Below, one piece after another: positions 1 to 10,543 of a DNA stretch of 64,000 nt. The translations under genes and the position numbers were made by a program. The notes beneath the pieces are model-generated. The model was not told the origin of the DNA and searched no databases. It worked only from the letters and a program-made list of their open reading frames with translations. This DNA is from Blastocladiella emersonii ATCC 22665 (lineage: Eukaryota; Blastocladiomycota; Blastocladiomycetes; Blastocladiales; Blastocladiaceae). The stretch covers positions 1,825,501 to 1,889,500 of the forward strand of contig JANHCV010000005.1 in assembly GCA_025594325.1 (NCBI GenBank), in the 5' to 3' direction. Position 1 is the first letter of the stretch. Each line of letters starts with the position of its first letter.

Positions 1-394
1 TCACTTCTATGCAACGAATGGATTAATGCAACTTGCCGCAACGAGCTCAAACATTGGCGATAATGTCTTCTCAACCGTAACTGCGCCGAGGGTCGGCTCG
101 GCTATTGGCCAGGGCCAACACGACTTCCGTTGCCGTCGAGTCTCTCCGCGAGTCCGTTTCGAAGACCGACCGGCTTGGGCCCCGACGCTCACAACGACGA
201 GCTGCGGCTCGACTCGGTCCTCGTTCGCATGCTCAAACGCGGGAGCGTGGGTGCTGCTTAGAGCACGGCGAGAGCTGCTCGGCCCGAATCAGCCCACTGC
301 GCGATCGATGCCTCCAATCTTCTACAGACCAGCTACTTTCGCCCGAGCTTGATTACATGGTGGCTCGCATGCTCGCTGAGCGGGCTGCATCCGC

Positions 395-2498
395 TTGGTG
401 GTACTCGTCGATAGAAGTCCTGCCCTGCCGCGCAGCGCCGACCGCTTCCCGTACCGCAAGGCCTCGACGTTCTCGAGGTCGACGTCGCTTCCTGGATCTC
501 CTGCAAGCGGTTCGACCAATGTGGTACGGTTCTCAAGCGATGCCGCAAATTCTGAACGGTTCGGCCGACAACCCAGTCGTTCCGCACCCCGCTCTTGGCA
601 CAAGTGCAACCAATTTATCGCAGAACTCGACTCGCCCGCGCCCTACTCGTGTCCGTCGCGCATCATTCTTGGGATCTGCGGGAACCTCTCGCTCATGGCG
701 CTGCAGCACCGCGAGGGACTCATCACCTCGCCGACCGCCACGGCGACGCGGCTACTCGCCCTGTTCTTCGTGGCCCGCGCGCTCGTCAAGCACGCCGACC
801 TGGCCCGCACCAACGCCAACGTACAGGTCGTGCTTCCGCGGTACCTCGCGGGGCTTTCCAGGCGCGCTGGTGACGGGTTCTGCTTCGCGTCGCTCGCGTC
901 GCTCGCGTTACTCGCGTCGCTCGCGCGTTACTGGAACGGCTCGCTCCTGGCGCTCCAGCTCGGCGCCCGCCTCGTGTTCCAGTGGGCTGTCGCGGCCATG
1001 TCCGCCGATCGGATCCATCAGGTGGTCCTGTACGGGGCGTCGCACCTGCTGACTTCGGGTGCTGCCGCGGCTGCAGCGACGGGCGGTGGATCCGCAGCAT
1101 CGTCGCCCGGCGGGACCGTGGTCATGTCAATGCCGCAGATCTTGGCTCCGGCGATCTCGGCCAGCGGCGTAACCTAGACCATGGCTCGCGCGACCATCGT
1201 CCTCGGGGTCATGGAGTGCGAGCGGCCGGGCCTGCTGCCGATCGGTATCACCAAGGAAGTGGCGCTCTCGCTGACGCTGCTCATGGCCGACCAGGGCGGC
1301 GCGTCCGTGGGCGCGCAGGGCGAGTCAGCCGGTGCCAGCGGCGGTGTAATCTTCGTGTACCGGATCAGCGCACTCGAGCTCCTCGGCCGCGGGTTCGCCC
1401 ACTGGTAGCCGCACGTCCACGGTGCCGCCGTGGTCCGCACACTCGTCGCGCTCGGGGTGCAGCTGCCCCTGCTGGCCGCCGCGGTCCAGGACCACCACCA
1501 CGGACACGGGCATCACCATACCAACTCGTCCGTATCGTACGCGGGGGTACTCGCAGCAGCCGCAACAGCAGCAGGACTACCACAAGCTACCGCCGGTCCC
1601 GCCGGTCCCCTCGTCCAGCGCGCACCCGGGCACTGCGGTGGACGCTATGTCACGGCAGGCGCTCCTCGCCGTCGCGACGCACAACCTGCGCATGGTCGTG
1701 CAGACGGTCACGACGGACCTCGAGCACGGGCAGCCGCTGACCAACCAGTCGATCCTCGCGGCCCTGTCGGCGGTCGCCTTTGGCAACGCGGGCAGTCTCG
1801 CCGGTCTGTCGGCGGTGACAGCAGGCAGCGGGACCGCGAGCCACGCGGCGTCCGGGCTCCTCCTGCCCTCGAGCGCGGCGGGTGCGGCGGGTACCGGTGC
1901 AGCAGCGGGCGTCGTGGCCGTCGACAAGGCGACGATGCTGCGGCTCGTGTCGTGCCTGGTTCACAAGCTGGCGGCGGCGCGGGCGACGTCAGGCAGCGCG
2001 CCGCGGCTCGCCGAGGCTGTGGTGGCGGTGCTCGATCCGGCGCACGCGGTGCAGCGCGACGTGCCGCTGCAGCCGGCGACGGCGACGGCGACGCTGTTTG
2101 AGATGGTGCGGCGGTACCCCGTGGTGGCGTTCCACGCGGCGGCGCAGCGACTCGCGACGGGCGGGACCGACGGCCGCGTGGTCGCGTGAGACATGCGCAC
2201 CGCGACGCGTACCCGCGCAACGCGCCCGAGTCGGCGGTCGCGTACACGCCCGACGGGCGCAGCGTGGTGAGCGCCGCGCTTGGGGACCCTGGCGGCCGCG
2301 GTCAAGGTGCGGTCGCCGCCGTCCGGGCTCATGTACCTCGTCGGCGCGGTGGCGGGCAGCAACTCGCTCAAGGCGTTTGCTTACACGAGACCGTCTCGTG
2401 CAGCAGCGGCGAGCGGGTGGATGATGGTGCAGCTCGCTGTGTCCAAGCACGCGATCGAGCTGGCCGAGGGCGGCAACCGCGTCCAGTTCCAGATCTGA
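395..2498 (+). pseudogene. Decayed WDR7/Rabconnectin-3-beta-like gene, C-terminal part
   Basis: Several consecutive reading frames together resemble the C-terminal half of WDR7-family proteins, which work with DMXL proteins in V-ATPase assembly. Recognisable pieces, in order, are VLGVMECERPGLLP, ISALELLGRGFAHW (family: IDLIGRGFxxWxP), RQALLAVATHNLRMVV, RRYPVVAFHAAAQRLATGG, the WD-repeat piece SAVAYTPDGRSVVSAALGD, and the terminal GGNRVQFQI. They lie in the family's order but are separated by in-frame stops at about 1175, 1406 (TAG directly after the HW codons) and 2187 (TGA just before DMRTATR), and by at least three frame changes (about 1620, 2200 and 2275). No GT-AG introns explain these breaks, so I call a pseudogene; a very error-rich assembly is the alternative. 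The first 394 bases of the window hold no supportable gene. Confidence 0.6.
885..931 (+). repeat. Short tandem repeat of about 9 bp, TCGCTCGCG type
   Basis: Four to five imperfect copies of TCGCTCGCG lie inside the WDR7-like pseudogene and encode a run of ASLASLALL-type residues. Replication slippage here could account for one of the nearby frame problems. Confidence 0.7.
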
Positions 2499-3193
2499 TG
2501 CTTTGGCGATGGTGGATGGATTACGAATACATTGGTATTGACCACGAACGCCGGAGCAGTCGCCACGCTGCTCAAAGCACTCGATCGAGCGCAAAGAGGG
2601 ATGGAGTGAAAAGTGTCTCGCACCCGCCGCGTGACTGGGGCGCAAGCCACTACGCGTCTTCACCTCGCCCATATCAAAGTGTCTCGCACTGAGTAGACCA
2701 TGCTGCTCGCTCACACTGGCTCACACCTCACCGAAGCTAACGGAGTACAGAGGAGTGGAGCGATCCGGGCAGAAGCGCTGTGCGGCTCCACTACTCTGAG
2801 CGCCAGCTGCTTGCGTGAAGAATATGAACCTTTTGAGAGGAATACCTCGACATGACCAGAGGTCTCTTGAGCCGAACGGCGAAGGAGAGAAGCCCTTGCT
2901 GCATCATTAGCAGGCTCGAGACAACGAGTGGGATGTAGGGCAAGCCAGTCGAGAGTGTGTATGCATGTCCGCTGCGGCCAGCCTCGACCGAGAGGGAACC
3001 CTACAAATGCTCGAGCCCGCCCCGGTGCCCTCCTCTCGTTCTCTCGACCTTGCCCCGCCTTGGTTACCCGGTACTCCCAAGTTCGCTTTCAACACGCAAG
3101 CTTCCCCGAGTACCCCCTTGTACAGTCTCGTACAAGCTTCCCGCACGACGTACCACACACGTTTGCACCCGCGCACCTCGTACCACCGCCACC
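2499..3193. other. Intergenic, no gene seen
   Basis: No conserved coding sequence is visible. The octamer GTCTCGCA occurs at about 2612 and 2672; the same sequence sits beside CACGTG elements elsewhere in the window (near 12400, 46450 and 56070). Confidence 0.4.
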
Positions 3194-4462
3194 ATGTCGC
3201 TCCTCGCCAAGCTCTCCATGGTCTCGTCGTCGTTCCCGACCGGTACCCGCGCGCGCAAGAACGTTTTCTCGTCGCCGACTCGCACTGCTCCGATGGCGGC
3301 CCATGTTCTCTCCAAGGACTCGGCTGCCGCCTCCGATGCAGTTGCACCTACTCGCCCCGTCTCGGCCGGCCATCCCGCCATGGCCACCTCGACCGAGACT
3401 CGGCCCCAGCCACTTCCGTTCGCGCACGTCGGCAACCTCGCCGACTCGGGCATCGTGGCTTCCACCCCGTCCGCCTCGACCGAGCGCATCCACTGCGCGT
3501 CGGCGTCGTCGGGCCCCAAGGCCGCCGCCGCCAAGGCCGGCGCGCGCGCGCATGCGGCGGCTGCCGCGGTTCGCCACGCGGCGCAGTCGGCCTCGTGTGC
3601 CGTTCGCCGCGCCGCCCTCACCGTTCCCGCCGCCGGTACCATCGCGGCTGCGCGGTTCCGCAACCTGTGCAGTCGCCGTAGCAGCCACCAACAGCAGCAG
3701 CCGGCCGCCCCGCTGACCGGCGTCGCTGCGACCCTCGACTCCATGGCGCGCAAGGGCGACCCGCTCGCGTGCCCCGGCGTTTGCGGCCCTCGTTGAGCGG
3801 ATCAGGAGCTCGGGTCGGCGGTGTACCTCCCGCGCGACGGCGAGAAGCCGTCGTGGCAGTACGAGACGCACGTCCATCTCGAGCGCCACATCCCCGGGCT
3901 GCTCGTCGACCACCTGCGTCCCGAGGTTGGCGAGTTCCGGTGCCGCCAGTCGCTGAACGGCATCACCGTCAAGCACATCGCGCACCTGATCCGCACCGAG
4001 AATCGCGAACTCGGCAACTATGTTGCGCTTCGCCTCGACGCCAAGAACGACGCGACGCTCCCGCGCGAGGTGCCCCGCGAGACGCTTACGCCGTCCATGC
4101 GGTCGGCCATCAAGAAGCTCGACGGAATGATCACGGGCTTCTTCCGGCACGACCCGATCAAGCCGCACATTGCCATCTTCTACACGCAACAGCACGCGGC
4201 CGACTTCAAGGACTACGTGCGGTACATGGGCCGCGTCCATGACTCGCTGGTGCGGCTCGAGGGGTCGGGCGGCCAGGGCTTCACGGCGCGTGCGCTTGCG
4301 GCGCTGGCGGTGCAGCACCTGGCGGGCGTCGATGTCCACGACTCGAAGCACAACGACTGGGAGAAGCCCGCGGTCATGTCCAACCGCGAGGTGGACGAGC
4401 TCAACCGGGACTCGCTGGTGGTCATGTACTACCTGATCGCGCTCAGCCGCAATGGATTTTGA
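3194..4462 (+). CDS. Unrecognised two-part protein with a probable double frameshift
   Basis: The start at 3194 has a good context (CACCATGTCG). The first 200 codons are Ala/Ser/Arg-rich low complexity and end at a TGA at 3794. The same frame reopens at once and continues to 4462 as a clearly different, well-structured region starting SAVYLPRDGEKPSWQYETHV and containing ITGFFRHDPIKPHIAIFYTQ. Between about 3775 and 3812 a neighbouring frame reads AFAALVERIRSSG, which looks like the true bridge, so two compensating one-base shifts (near CCCC and CGGGTCGG) are likelier than an intron; the only GT..AG option there is under 40 bases. The C-terminal half loosely resembles the last exon of the gene at 57077-60648 (similar spacing of a QHxA..xxYxRxM segment). 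Function is unknown. If the two shifts are real, the product stops after the low-complexity part. Confidence 0.5.
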
Positions 4463-4640
4463 TGGCCTTTGCATTTACATACATGTACCCTCGTCTTCCT
4501 CATTGTTTGCGACGGTCAACAATCTGCCACTGAGGGGCAGGAAAAACTAGAGGCGCCGAAAGCTTGAGCACGATCCTGGTCGTGATTCGAGCGTTTGATT
4601 TCGTTGCCTGCTCAATTCACTCGTTCATATTCAGCTCCTC

Positions 4641-5241
4641 TCACGACGGAATCATTTCAAAGCGCTCGTTCTCAGTTGCCGCATCATCGAGCGTGCGGAT
4701 TGCGTCGGGAGTGAGTAGAGTATTGCTGATGCACGGTTTGATCAAGTTCGTTTGACGACCGATGAAGTTGAGGAGTAAAGCAAGGTAGGCATCCGAGATC
4801 GGGTTCTCGGCCAGGGCTAACACGTGCACGGCGCAAGAGAACAAATCCAAGCACTCCAGATCGGCGTCGGTCCGACCCAACCCGAGAAGCCCAAACTCTG
4901 CGGATTCGAGGAAGCTGGGCAATGTCGAGGACAAGTTCGCGGCGGTTCGGGTTGTCCGCTCGCTGCAGGATGGCGTTGGGTACGCTGTCGTAATAACTCA
5001 AGGGAAGACCCGATTGACGCCACAAGTCGAGTGCAGCAACGTGTTCGCGAGCGCTTGCTTCGTCCATGGAGAGCAGCGGACAGCGTCGTAGGATGGTGCG
5101 CGTGACGTGCGGGACGTCGGCACGCCCAATGACCCGCGCGTACTCGGCGAGCCCGCGCAAGTCGTTCGGGTCGTCGTGCGCCGCCACGACATGGCAAAGC
5201 GTTCGCTCGACGATATGCAGCAAGTGAAGTCCTGCCTCCAT
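4641..5241 (-). pseudogene. Fragment related to the N-terminal domain of the LRR gene, frameshifted
   Basis: Minus-strand frame starting MEAGLHLLHIVERTL and continuing with DLRGLAEYARVIGRADVPHV. It aligns by eye with the N-terminal domain of the LRR gene at 26759 (ILLYTVALHKKCGIHDLESL, then QYSRVMLRGDIPRV). After the ELVLDIAQLPRI segment (about 4925) the coding character moves to another frame, which ends LTPDAIRTLDDAATENERF at 4641. I see no splice sites for this switch, so a frameshift is likely. The domain is helical and F-box-like in spacing, but that is weak. No leucine-rich repeats follow, so the copy is also shorter than its relative. Confidence 0.4.
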
Positions 5242-5416
5242 TGGTTCCCATTGCTTGCGAGCAGTCGACAAGGAGCGGAAGCGGCGGGAGCGTCGCATCG
5301 CGGTGACTTGTTCGGGTGTGCGCGTGCGGCGCTCCCCACGAGCCGACCACGTCCGGCCCGCCAACTGGGCACCGAGGCGATCCTCCTCATCCTCCCACCA
5401 TCCCCAGCGAACTGCC

Positions 5417-5584
5417 ATGATAGACATGATGCAAAGCGAGGCTGATCCTCCACCGCTCACGCTTGCGAGTTTTCCGTCCGGCGTCGTTGACCTGGTCCTT
5501 GCGCTGGCTGAACCGCTCGCCACTCTCTGCCCCGCTTCGACGTGCCTTGGTTCCGTAGCTCGAGAGGCGATCGAGTCCTTTTGA
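5417..5584 (+). pseudogene. Family A/B F-box-like N-terminal fragment
   Basis: Reads MIDMMQSEADPPPLTLASFP and then stops after 55 codons. It matches the start of the family-B gene at 22262, where MEPPHLTLASLPFEL is followed by the F-box-like helices. The start carries the decamer CATGATGCAA (5425-5434), identical to that of the gene at 19825. The stop replaces the rest of the protein, so this is a relic of the N-terminal 50 residues only. It overlaps nothing convincing on the other strand. Confidence 0.55.
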
Positions 5585-6896
5585 TCAGCGGATCCGTGCA
5601 TCAGTCCGCTCTAACAGCAGCTGCGACCCTCATGCAAGTCGATGCTGTGCCTGCCGCTTGAGCCACTTTCAACGACGACCACCTAGCGCACTCGCCGACG
5701 GGAAACGATCATCCCGATCCCGGAAAAGACTGTTTGGAACCACCGCTGCTCGCTCTTCGCATCTCCTGCGCGCTGCGTGTTTGACCGGGTCCAGCTTGAC
5801 GGGCTCGACGCTCCACTCTTGCAGGAACGGGTCCGGTGCCGCTGTGTCCGGTCACTTAACTACCCACGCCTTCACACATGCTATCGACTCTTCTTCACGT
5901 CAGGCTCGGAGCGACGGCGACGGGCCGGACTGAGCCACCCCATCGATTTCACGCTTGCGGCCTTTCCCAAGCATTTTGACCTTCCCGCGGGAATCGCTGT
6001 TTGGTGCTCGCACTGTCAGTACTCTTCGCTGCATACGCTCCCACGAAACAGCCAGTTTGCCTATTCTCGCGCTCAAGTATGCTTTCCACTGACCCGTGAC
6101 AGCTTCGCTGACGGACTCAGCCGCCAGTTCGGCTCGGCTTGCTTGAGACCATTGATATTGCGCTTCGCTGACGTGCTGGCAACTAGCTCGATCATGAGTC
6201 CCACGAGCTCGGCTTCCACGGTTACTTGCCGCTGCTTGCATCGCGTACCGCTTCGTCCGCCTCATCATACGAGGCCCAGTTTGTCCGCCAACCTTTTAGG
6301 AATCGGCATGACCGCACTGGATTCTCGCTTGATACCGACGCTTCGGGAACTCTCAACACCTTGGGCGTCGTATGTCACTTATTGCGTAGGCACTCGCTTG
6401 AATAGATGCCGACCACGGTGCTCACGTCGGTCGTCGCGGCCATCGTGGCCCAGCTTCCCATGGCGCAGCCCTAATCCAGCTCATGACCATTCTCTATACA
6501 CTCTCGCCTCGCTCTATGATTACTATTTACACTCTCTCCCACGCCCTTTGAGACTTTGTTGAACCGCACCCGCGCGGTTTGTGTTGTTGATTTTCGGTGA
6601 TGGCCAGGTGGCCGACGGCACGCGCCGCGGACGTGGTGCACTCACGCCCGCGACGACAATGCTCTGACCGAGGCGCTAGCTAGCACTGGATGCGCGTCGG
6701 GAAGAACTGGAGCCCGCATGTCAGTACACGTCGGACAGGTTTTCAGGACGACCGAAGAGGGAACGCGTACCCGTGCCGCGTCGGTGTGGTGCTCGACCCG
6801 CGAGGGCACCGACTTGACGGACACGCGCGACGAGGCCAGCTCGCGCGGCTGCTGGTGATGGTGATGGACCGACTTGACGGATTTGATGGTATGGAT
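5585..6896. other. Long stretch with no gene I can support
   Basis: A 261-codon plus-strand frame (5777-6562) exists, but it is rich in Arg, Ser, Cys and His without a domain pattern, and its composition is that of random GC-rich sequence. No repeats or motifs stand out. Confidence 0.35.
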
Positions 6897-8581
6897 CTAC
6901 ACAGTTGCGCGAGTCAGCCGAACGATGGACACGGACGAGGCGAGAACCGCAGAACGCACCAAAGTGTTTGACTTGGAGCCGACGACGGCCGACTGCTGAG
7001 CAGGTTCGGCGGCGGCCTTGGCGCTGCTGGTGCGCAGGCCGAGACGGTTGAGGATGCCCTTGGCGAGGCGCACGGGCGCCGAGGAGCGCTTGTGCGGAAC
7101 ATGCTACGGGTTTCGGCGGTACGAGCGTCAGAGTCGAATTTTGTGGACGCGTAAGAGGGGAGCGTACCGAGATGCCGCAGAACTCGACCGCGATGGTCGA
7201 CTTGTCGTGGCCCGTAACCGATACGGTCGGCGCGGGCTTGATGATGGCGGCGAGGACGCCGGGCTTGGTGGCAGTCGTAGTTGCCGCGGCGGGCGGCATG
7301 GTGGCGGCGTCGACCTTGACGCCCGAGTCCACCTTGACGAGCGCGGGCTGGGCCGGCTTCTTGACGTCGGCGGCGGTGGTCTGCGCCGCGACCTGCTGCT
7401 GCTGCTTGGCCGGCTCGTCGATCGCGGCGGCGAGTGGGGCCGGGAAGTCGACCTCGCCAAACGCCGACTTGACGGCCATGTCGGACGGAATATCGCGCTC
7501 GATCGTATCCTCGTGGGGACCGAGGTGGAATGCGCGGGCGCTCGTGTTGGCGGCGACGGAGGACACGCTGTTGCACGTGTCGCTGAGGGCCGAGTGGACG
7601 GCCTCGCCCGACTCGACCGAGATCTTGAGCTCGTCGTTGATCGGGTACATGGCGACCATGCTGGCCGAGCGCGACTTGCGCACGGGAACGAGGTCGCGGG
7701 ACAGGTCGGCGGCCATGCCGAGCGAGCCGGCAGAGATGGACCGCGACAGGATCGTGAGCGCACGAGGCGCGGGAGACTACACGGAGAGCAGGGGTGAGCG
7801 ATTGCCCGCACATGTCTAGTATCAAACGATATAGTACCGAGAAGGTGTTGCCGAGAAGTGTTGTAGGGCAGGCGGCGATGAGGTTGGAGGATGCCGGCTT
7901 GCAGCCGATCAGGTTGATAAGGTACAGGCTGCCGTCGTCGGAGATGCCGAAGACGATGTTGGTGCCGGTGAACGTGATCGAGTAGAGGCAGACGGTCGCG
8001 TGCGAGCAGAAGATTACGATGGCGGTGGCCGAGACGCGCAGGTGCAGGAGACCGCCGTGAAAGTACGCCGAGCGCGAGTTGCGGTACTCGGCGAGCGAGA
8101 GGGTGGCGATGCCGTGGGCCTGGAGCCAGCCAGGGTGCGTGGAGATGAAGAAGTCGAAGCGGAACACGAGCTTGGCGACCGGGCGCCGGGCGAGTGTGGC
8201 GAAGATCGAGTCGATGGACGGGAGCAGGTGCATGGCGAAGAGACGCGACGCGAAGTTGGTGAAGACGGCGGCCAGGTGGTCCGCGTGGTAGTGCGAGACG
8301 GCCGTGGTGATGAGCAGCGAGTAGTAGCCGTGGATGCGCGAGGGCTTGGCGAGCAGCGAGGCGATGGCGACCGTGGTCGTGGCCGAGACAGAGTACAGGT
8401 TGACGGTGGCGAATTTGCGGGTGGCGAGGTTGCGCGTGGCGGTCGACGCGATGATGAGGTCCGAGGACGAGCAGGCGGTGGCGGTGGCGGGCACGGCAAA
8501 GTTGGACCCGGCGAGCACGACGGCGCTGAGGCCGATGATGGCCGCGAGGGCGAGCGCACACAGGATCATGAAGAGATCCAT
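6897..8581 (-). CDS. Unknown multi-pass membrane protein, three exons
   Basis: Model: exons 8581-7838, 7776-7168 and 7103-6897, with introns 7777-7837 (GTACTA..GTGTAG) and 7104-7167 (GTACGC..CCGTAG). All joins keep frame and give 519 residues. Exon 1 (248 residues) starts MDLFMILCALALAAIIGLSA, a signal anchor, and holds several further hydrophobic stretches (about residues 60-75, 85-105, 175-195 and 200-230), so a multi-pass membrane domain is likely. Exons 2 and 3 are hydrophilic, with an Ala/Val/Thr-rich segment containing KQQQQ and a basic piece (HKRSSAPVRLAKGILNRLGL). I do not recognise the family; a receptor-like topology is possible but there are no diagnostic motifs. The antisense frames over this locus are shadows. 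Confidence 0.6.
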
Positions 8582-8826
8582 GGTTGCGGTGGGTCTTGGA
8601 CAGGTCGGTCGACTCGATGGCGACGTGGTACTGTCGAGGACGGGGTCTGCGGCGAGCGGCGGCAGGATACCGGGTGTACGGCTACGGCGAGGTGCGTAGC
8701 GGTGGGTGGCGACGGGGGCAGCGAGGCGATGAATACTTGAGTTCGTCGACGAGTGTGCAAGAGGAGAGAGCAACGTCGTACTGCTCAGCGCGGACCGCGG
8801 GGCGCCGTGCCGCGGGCGGCCACGAT

Positions 8827-9390
8827 TCAGAGCGAATGGGCCAGTAGCTGCATCAAGTGCGAGACGGGTGGGAGGCGTCGTAGATGGTGTCGGGCAGAAG
8901 CGAGTATGGCTGGATGCTCGAGCGCGGTAGCGTGGTATTCAGCGCACGTGAGGTCGCGGCGAAGGGCCAAGGCCAGGTCGGCGGCCGTGTCCCCCACCTC
9001 CTCGCCCTCCCGCATCGCACCCAGCGCTTGATCATGTATCGATGCCACTTGCATGCACTCGATGAGACTCGACGCCGCAAGCGCGGGCCGGGCGGCCGCC
9101 GTGACCGGCGTCGAGTCACAGCAGCGCGCAGTCGCCGCGGCTGCCGGCCGACCATGGATCACGGAATGCAGTCTTTTGATGGATGGCGCGACTCGGTGCA
9201 AGCTGACCGTGAGCTGGCCCAGCTCGCCACCGCCGGCAGCGCGGGGCGGCCAGTGGAAGTGTGGTTTGGGCTGGCAGTGCGCGCGTGCGGTCTCGCTCGC
9301 CGCGTTGGTCGGCCCGCGTACGTCGACCGGCCGCACCTTCTCAGGCCCCTTCTCGCCTGCTCGACCACAACAGCTCATCGAGCGCATCAA
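8827..9390 (-). CDS. Possible small gene, ankyrin-like piece, low confidence
   Basis: A 187-codon minus-strand frame. Its last 80 residues look protein-like: SSLIECMQVASIHDQALGAM, then VGDTAADLALALRRDL, which has ankyrin-repeat-like spacing. The N-terminal part is low complexity and may not be coding. No intron signals or neighbouring exons were found. It could equally be a shadow frame. Confidence 0.25.
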   Translation of the reverse strand: MMRSMSCCGRAGEKGPEKVRPVDVRGPTNAASETARAHCQPKPHFHWPPRAAGGGELGQLTVSLHRVAPSIKRLHSVIHGRPAAAATARCCDSTPVTAAARPALAASSLIECMQVASIHDQALGAMREGEEVGDTAADLALALRRDLTCAEYHATALEHPAILASARHHLRRLPPVSHLMQLLAHSL

Positions 9391-10543
9391 ACTTGGCTGC
9401 CCGTAAGCGCACTCTCATGGTGACCGTCGCCGCGTGGTCGCGTTCCGAGACACCAGCACGGGACCAAGTTCGCGCTGGGCGTCCACGCCCGCGGTTGAGC
9501 CCCTCATCCAACAACCGACGGCGCCCTTTATTGTGCGTGTGTGCCCGACTGCATTCCGAGCACGGACCGCGTCCGCCATTGGGATCGACCGCCACCTCAT
9601 CGTTGAGTGTGCCCCGACTGCTTCCGGTGCTCGGCATCCTGTACTCCACACCCGACCTCGTCGATTGCTCCATGATTCACTTCCGCTGCCTCGACGCCAT
9701 TACTCGCGCTCCCGGCCTCACAACCTTCGCGGTTGAGGAGCAGGTGCGCGCGCGCGCGTCGCGACGCGTGGAACACGGCCGCGTGATCGCCCCGAAGGCG
9801 GCTTCGGCATCGGCGGTCGCTTGTCCGGTCGCTCGCTCTCGTCGACGCTTACACCATACCGTTTCGCGGAGTACGACTTGATGCAATGCTATGATAGCCA
9901 TGGATCCAATGAAGACTAGGTGCCTCATCCCCGCGTCCTTCCGGCGCCGACTCGGACCCCTTCGCCGCCCCCAGCGAGGCTCCCCGCTGTCCCAGCGACT
10001 CGGCCTTCTTCTCATCGCAAACGCTCTAAACTGCCTTAGCTTGACTGCCGACCGCATCAACACCCGCTCCTCGGACGTTTGCGACAAGTTTTTAATTGCT
10101 TCGTGTGGCGGGACCGCTTCCGCTACGTCGGCTTCAAATAGCGTGAATCCTCTCGACCGCCATTCTCTCATGGCACCGCGTGCTCGTTGCTGACGCTACG
10201 CCGAACGTGGCCGTCCGAGCTGGCGAACGTCCCGCGGCCTGCCCAGCCCCCTCGCCTTGATAACACCGGACAGCCCTCCAACCGAAATTACGCTTGTTCT
10301 CGCTGTACTGAACATCTCTCCTCTCGAAGGAGTCCTTGCCTAGAGCATTTCGGTCTGATTTTGCACATCATGGCCGAGCTGAACACCAAAATCAAGAGCA
10401 AACGAGGACCTGCCCTGAAAGTAGGTGCTCGGCATGGCCGCCGGGCGGGTGCGCGATTGCTGCGGCCGCGACGTAGGCGAATCGGACCTGTATCGTAGTA
10501 CTCCTGACCCGCGATGGCATGGTTCGGCTCCGGTTCCTCTGTT
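9391..10543. other. No clear gene; isolated start-type decamer
   Basis: The exact decamer CTTGATGCAA (9877-9886), which marks the start codons of family A, B and SNF2-like genes, occurs here and is followed by a short frame MDPMKTRCLIPASF (from 9900) with no similarity to those families. It may be the promoter end of a lost copy. Confidence 0.4.

Noticed and set aside
1181-2498. Stop codon reassignment (TGA or TAG read as an amino acid)
   Set aside because: Conserved genes in the window (TOM40, FMT1, YIH1) have no internal TGA or TAG and end normally with standard stops.
3740-3830. A spliced intron around the TGA at 3794
   Set aside because: The possible GT..AG interval is under 40 bases and not in phase, while a neighbouring frame gives a sensible bridge.
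5777-6562. 261-codon plus-strand frame as a gene
   Set aside because: No domain, odd composition (Arg, Ser, Cys, His), and no conserved start or splice signals.
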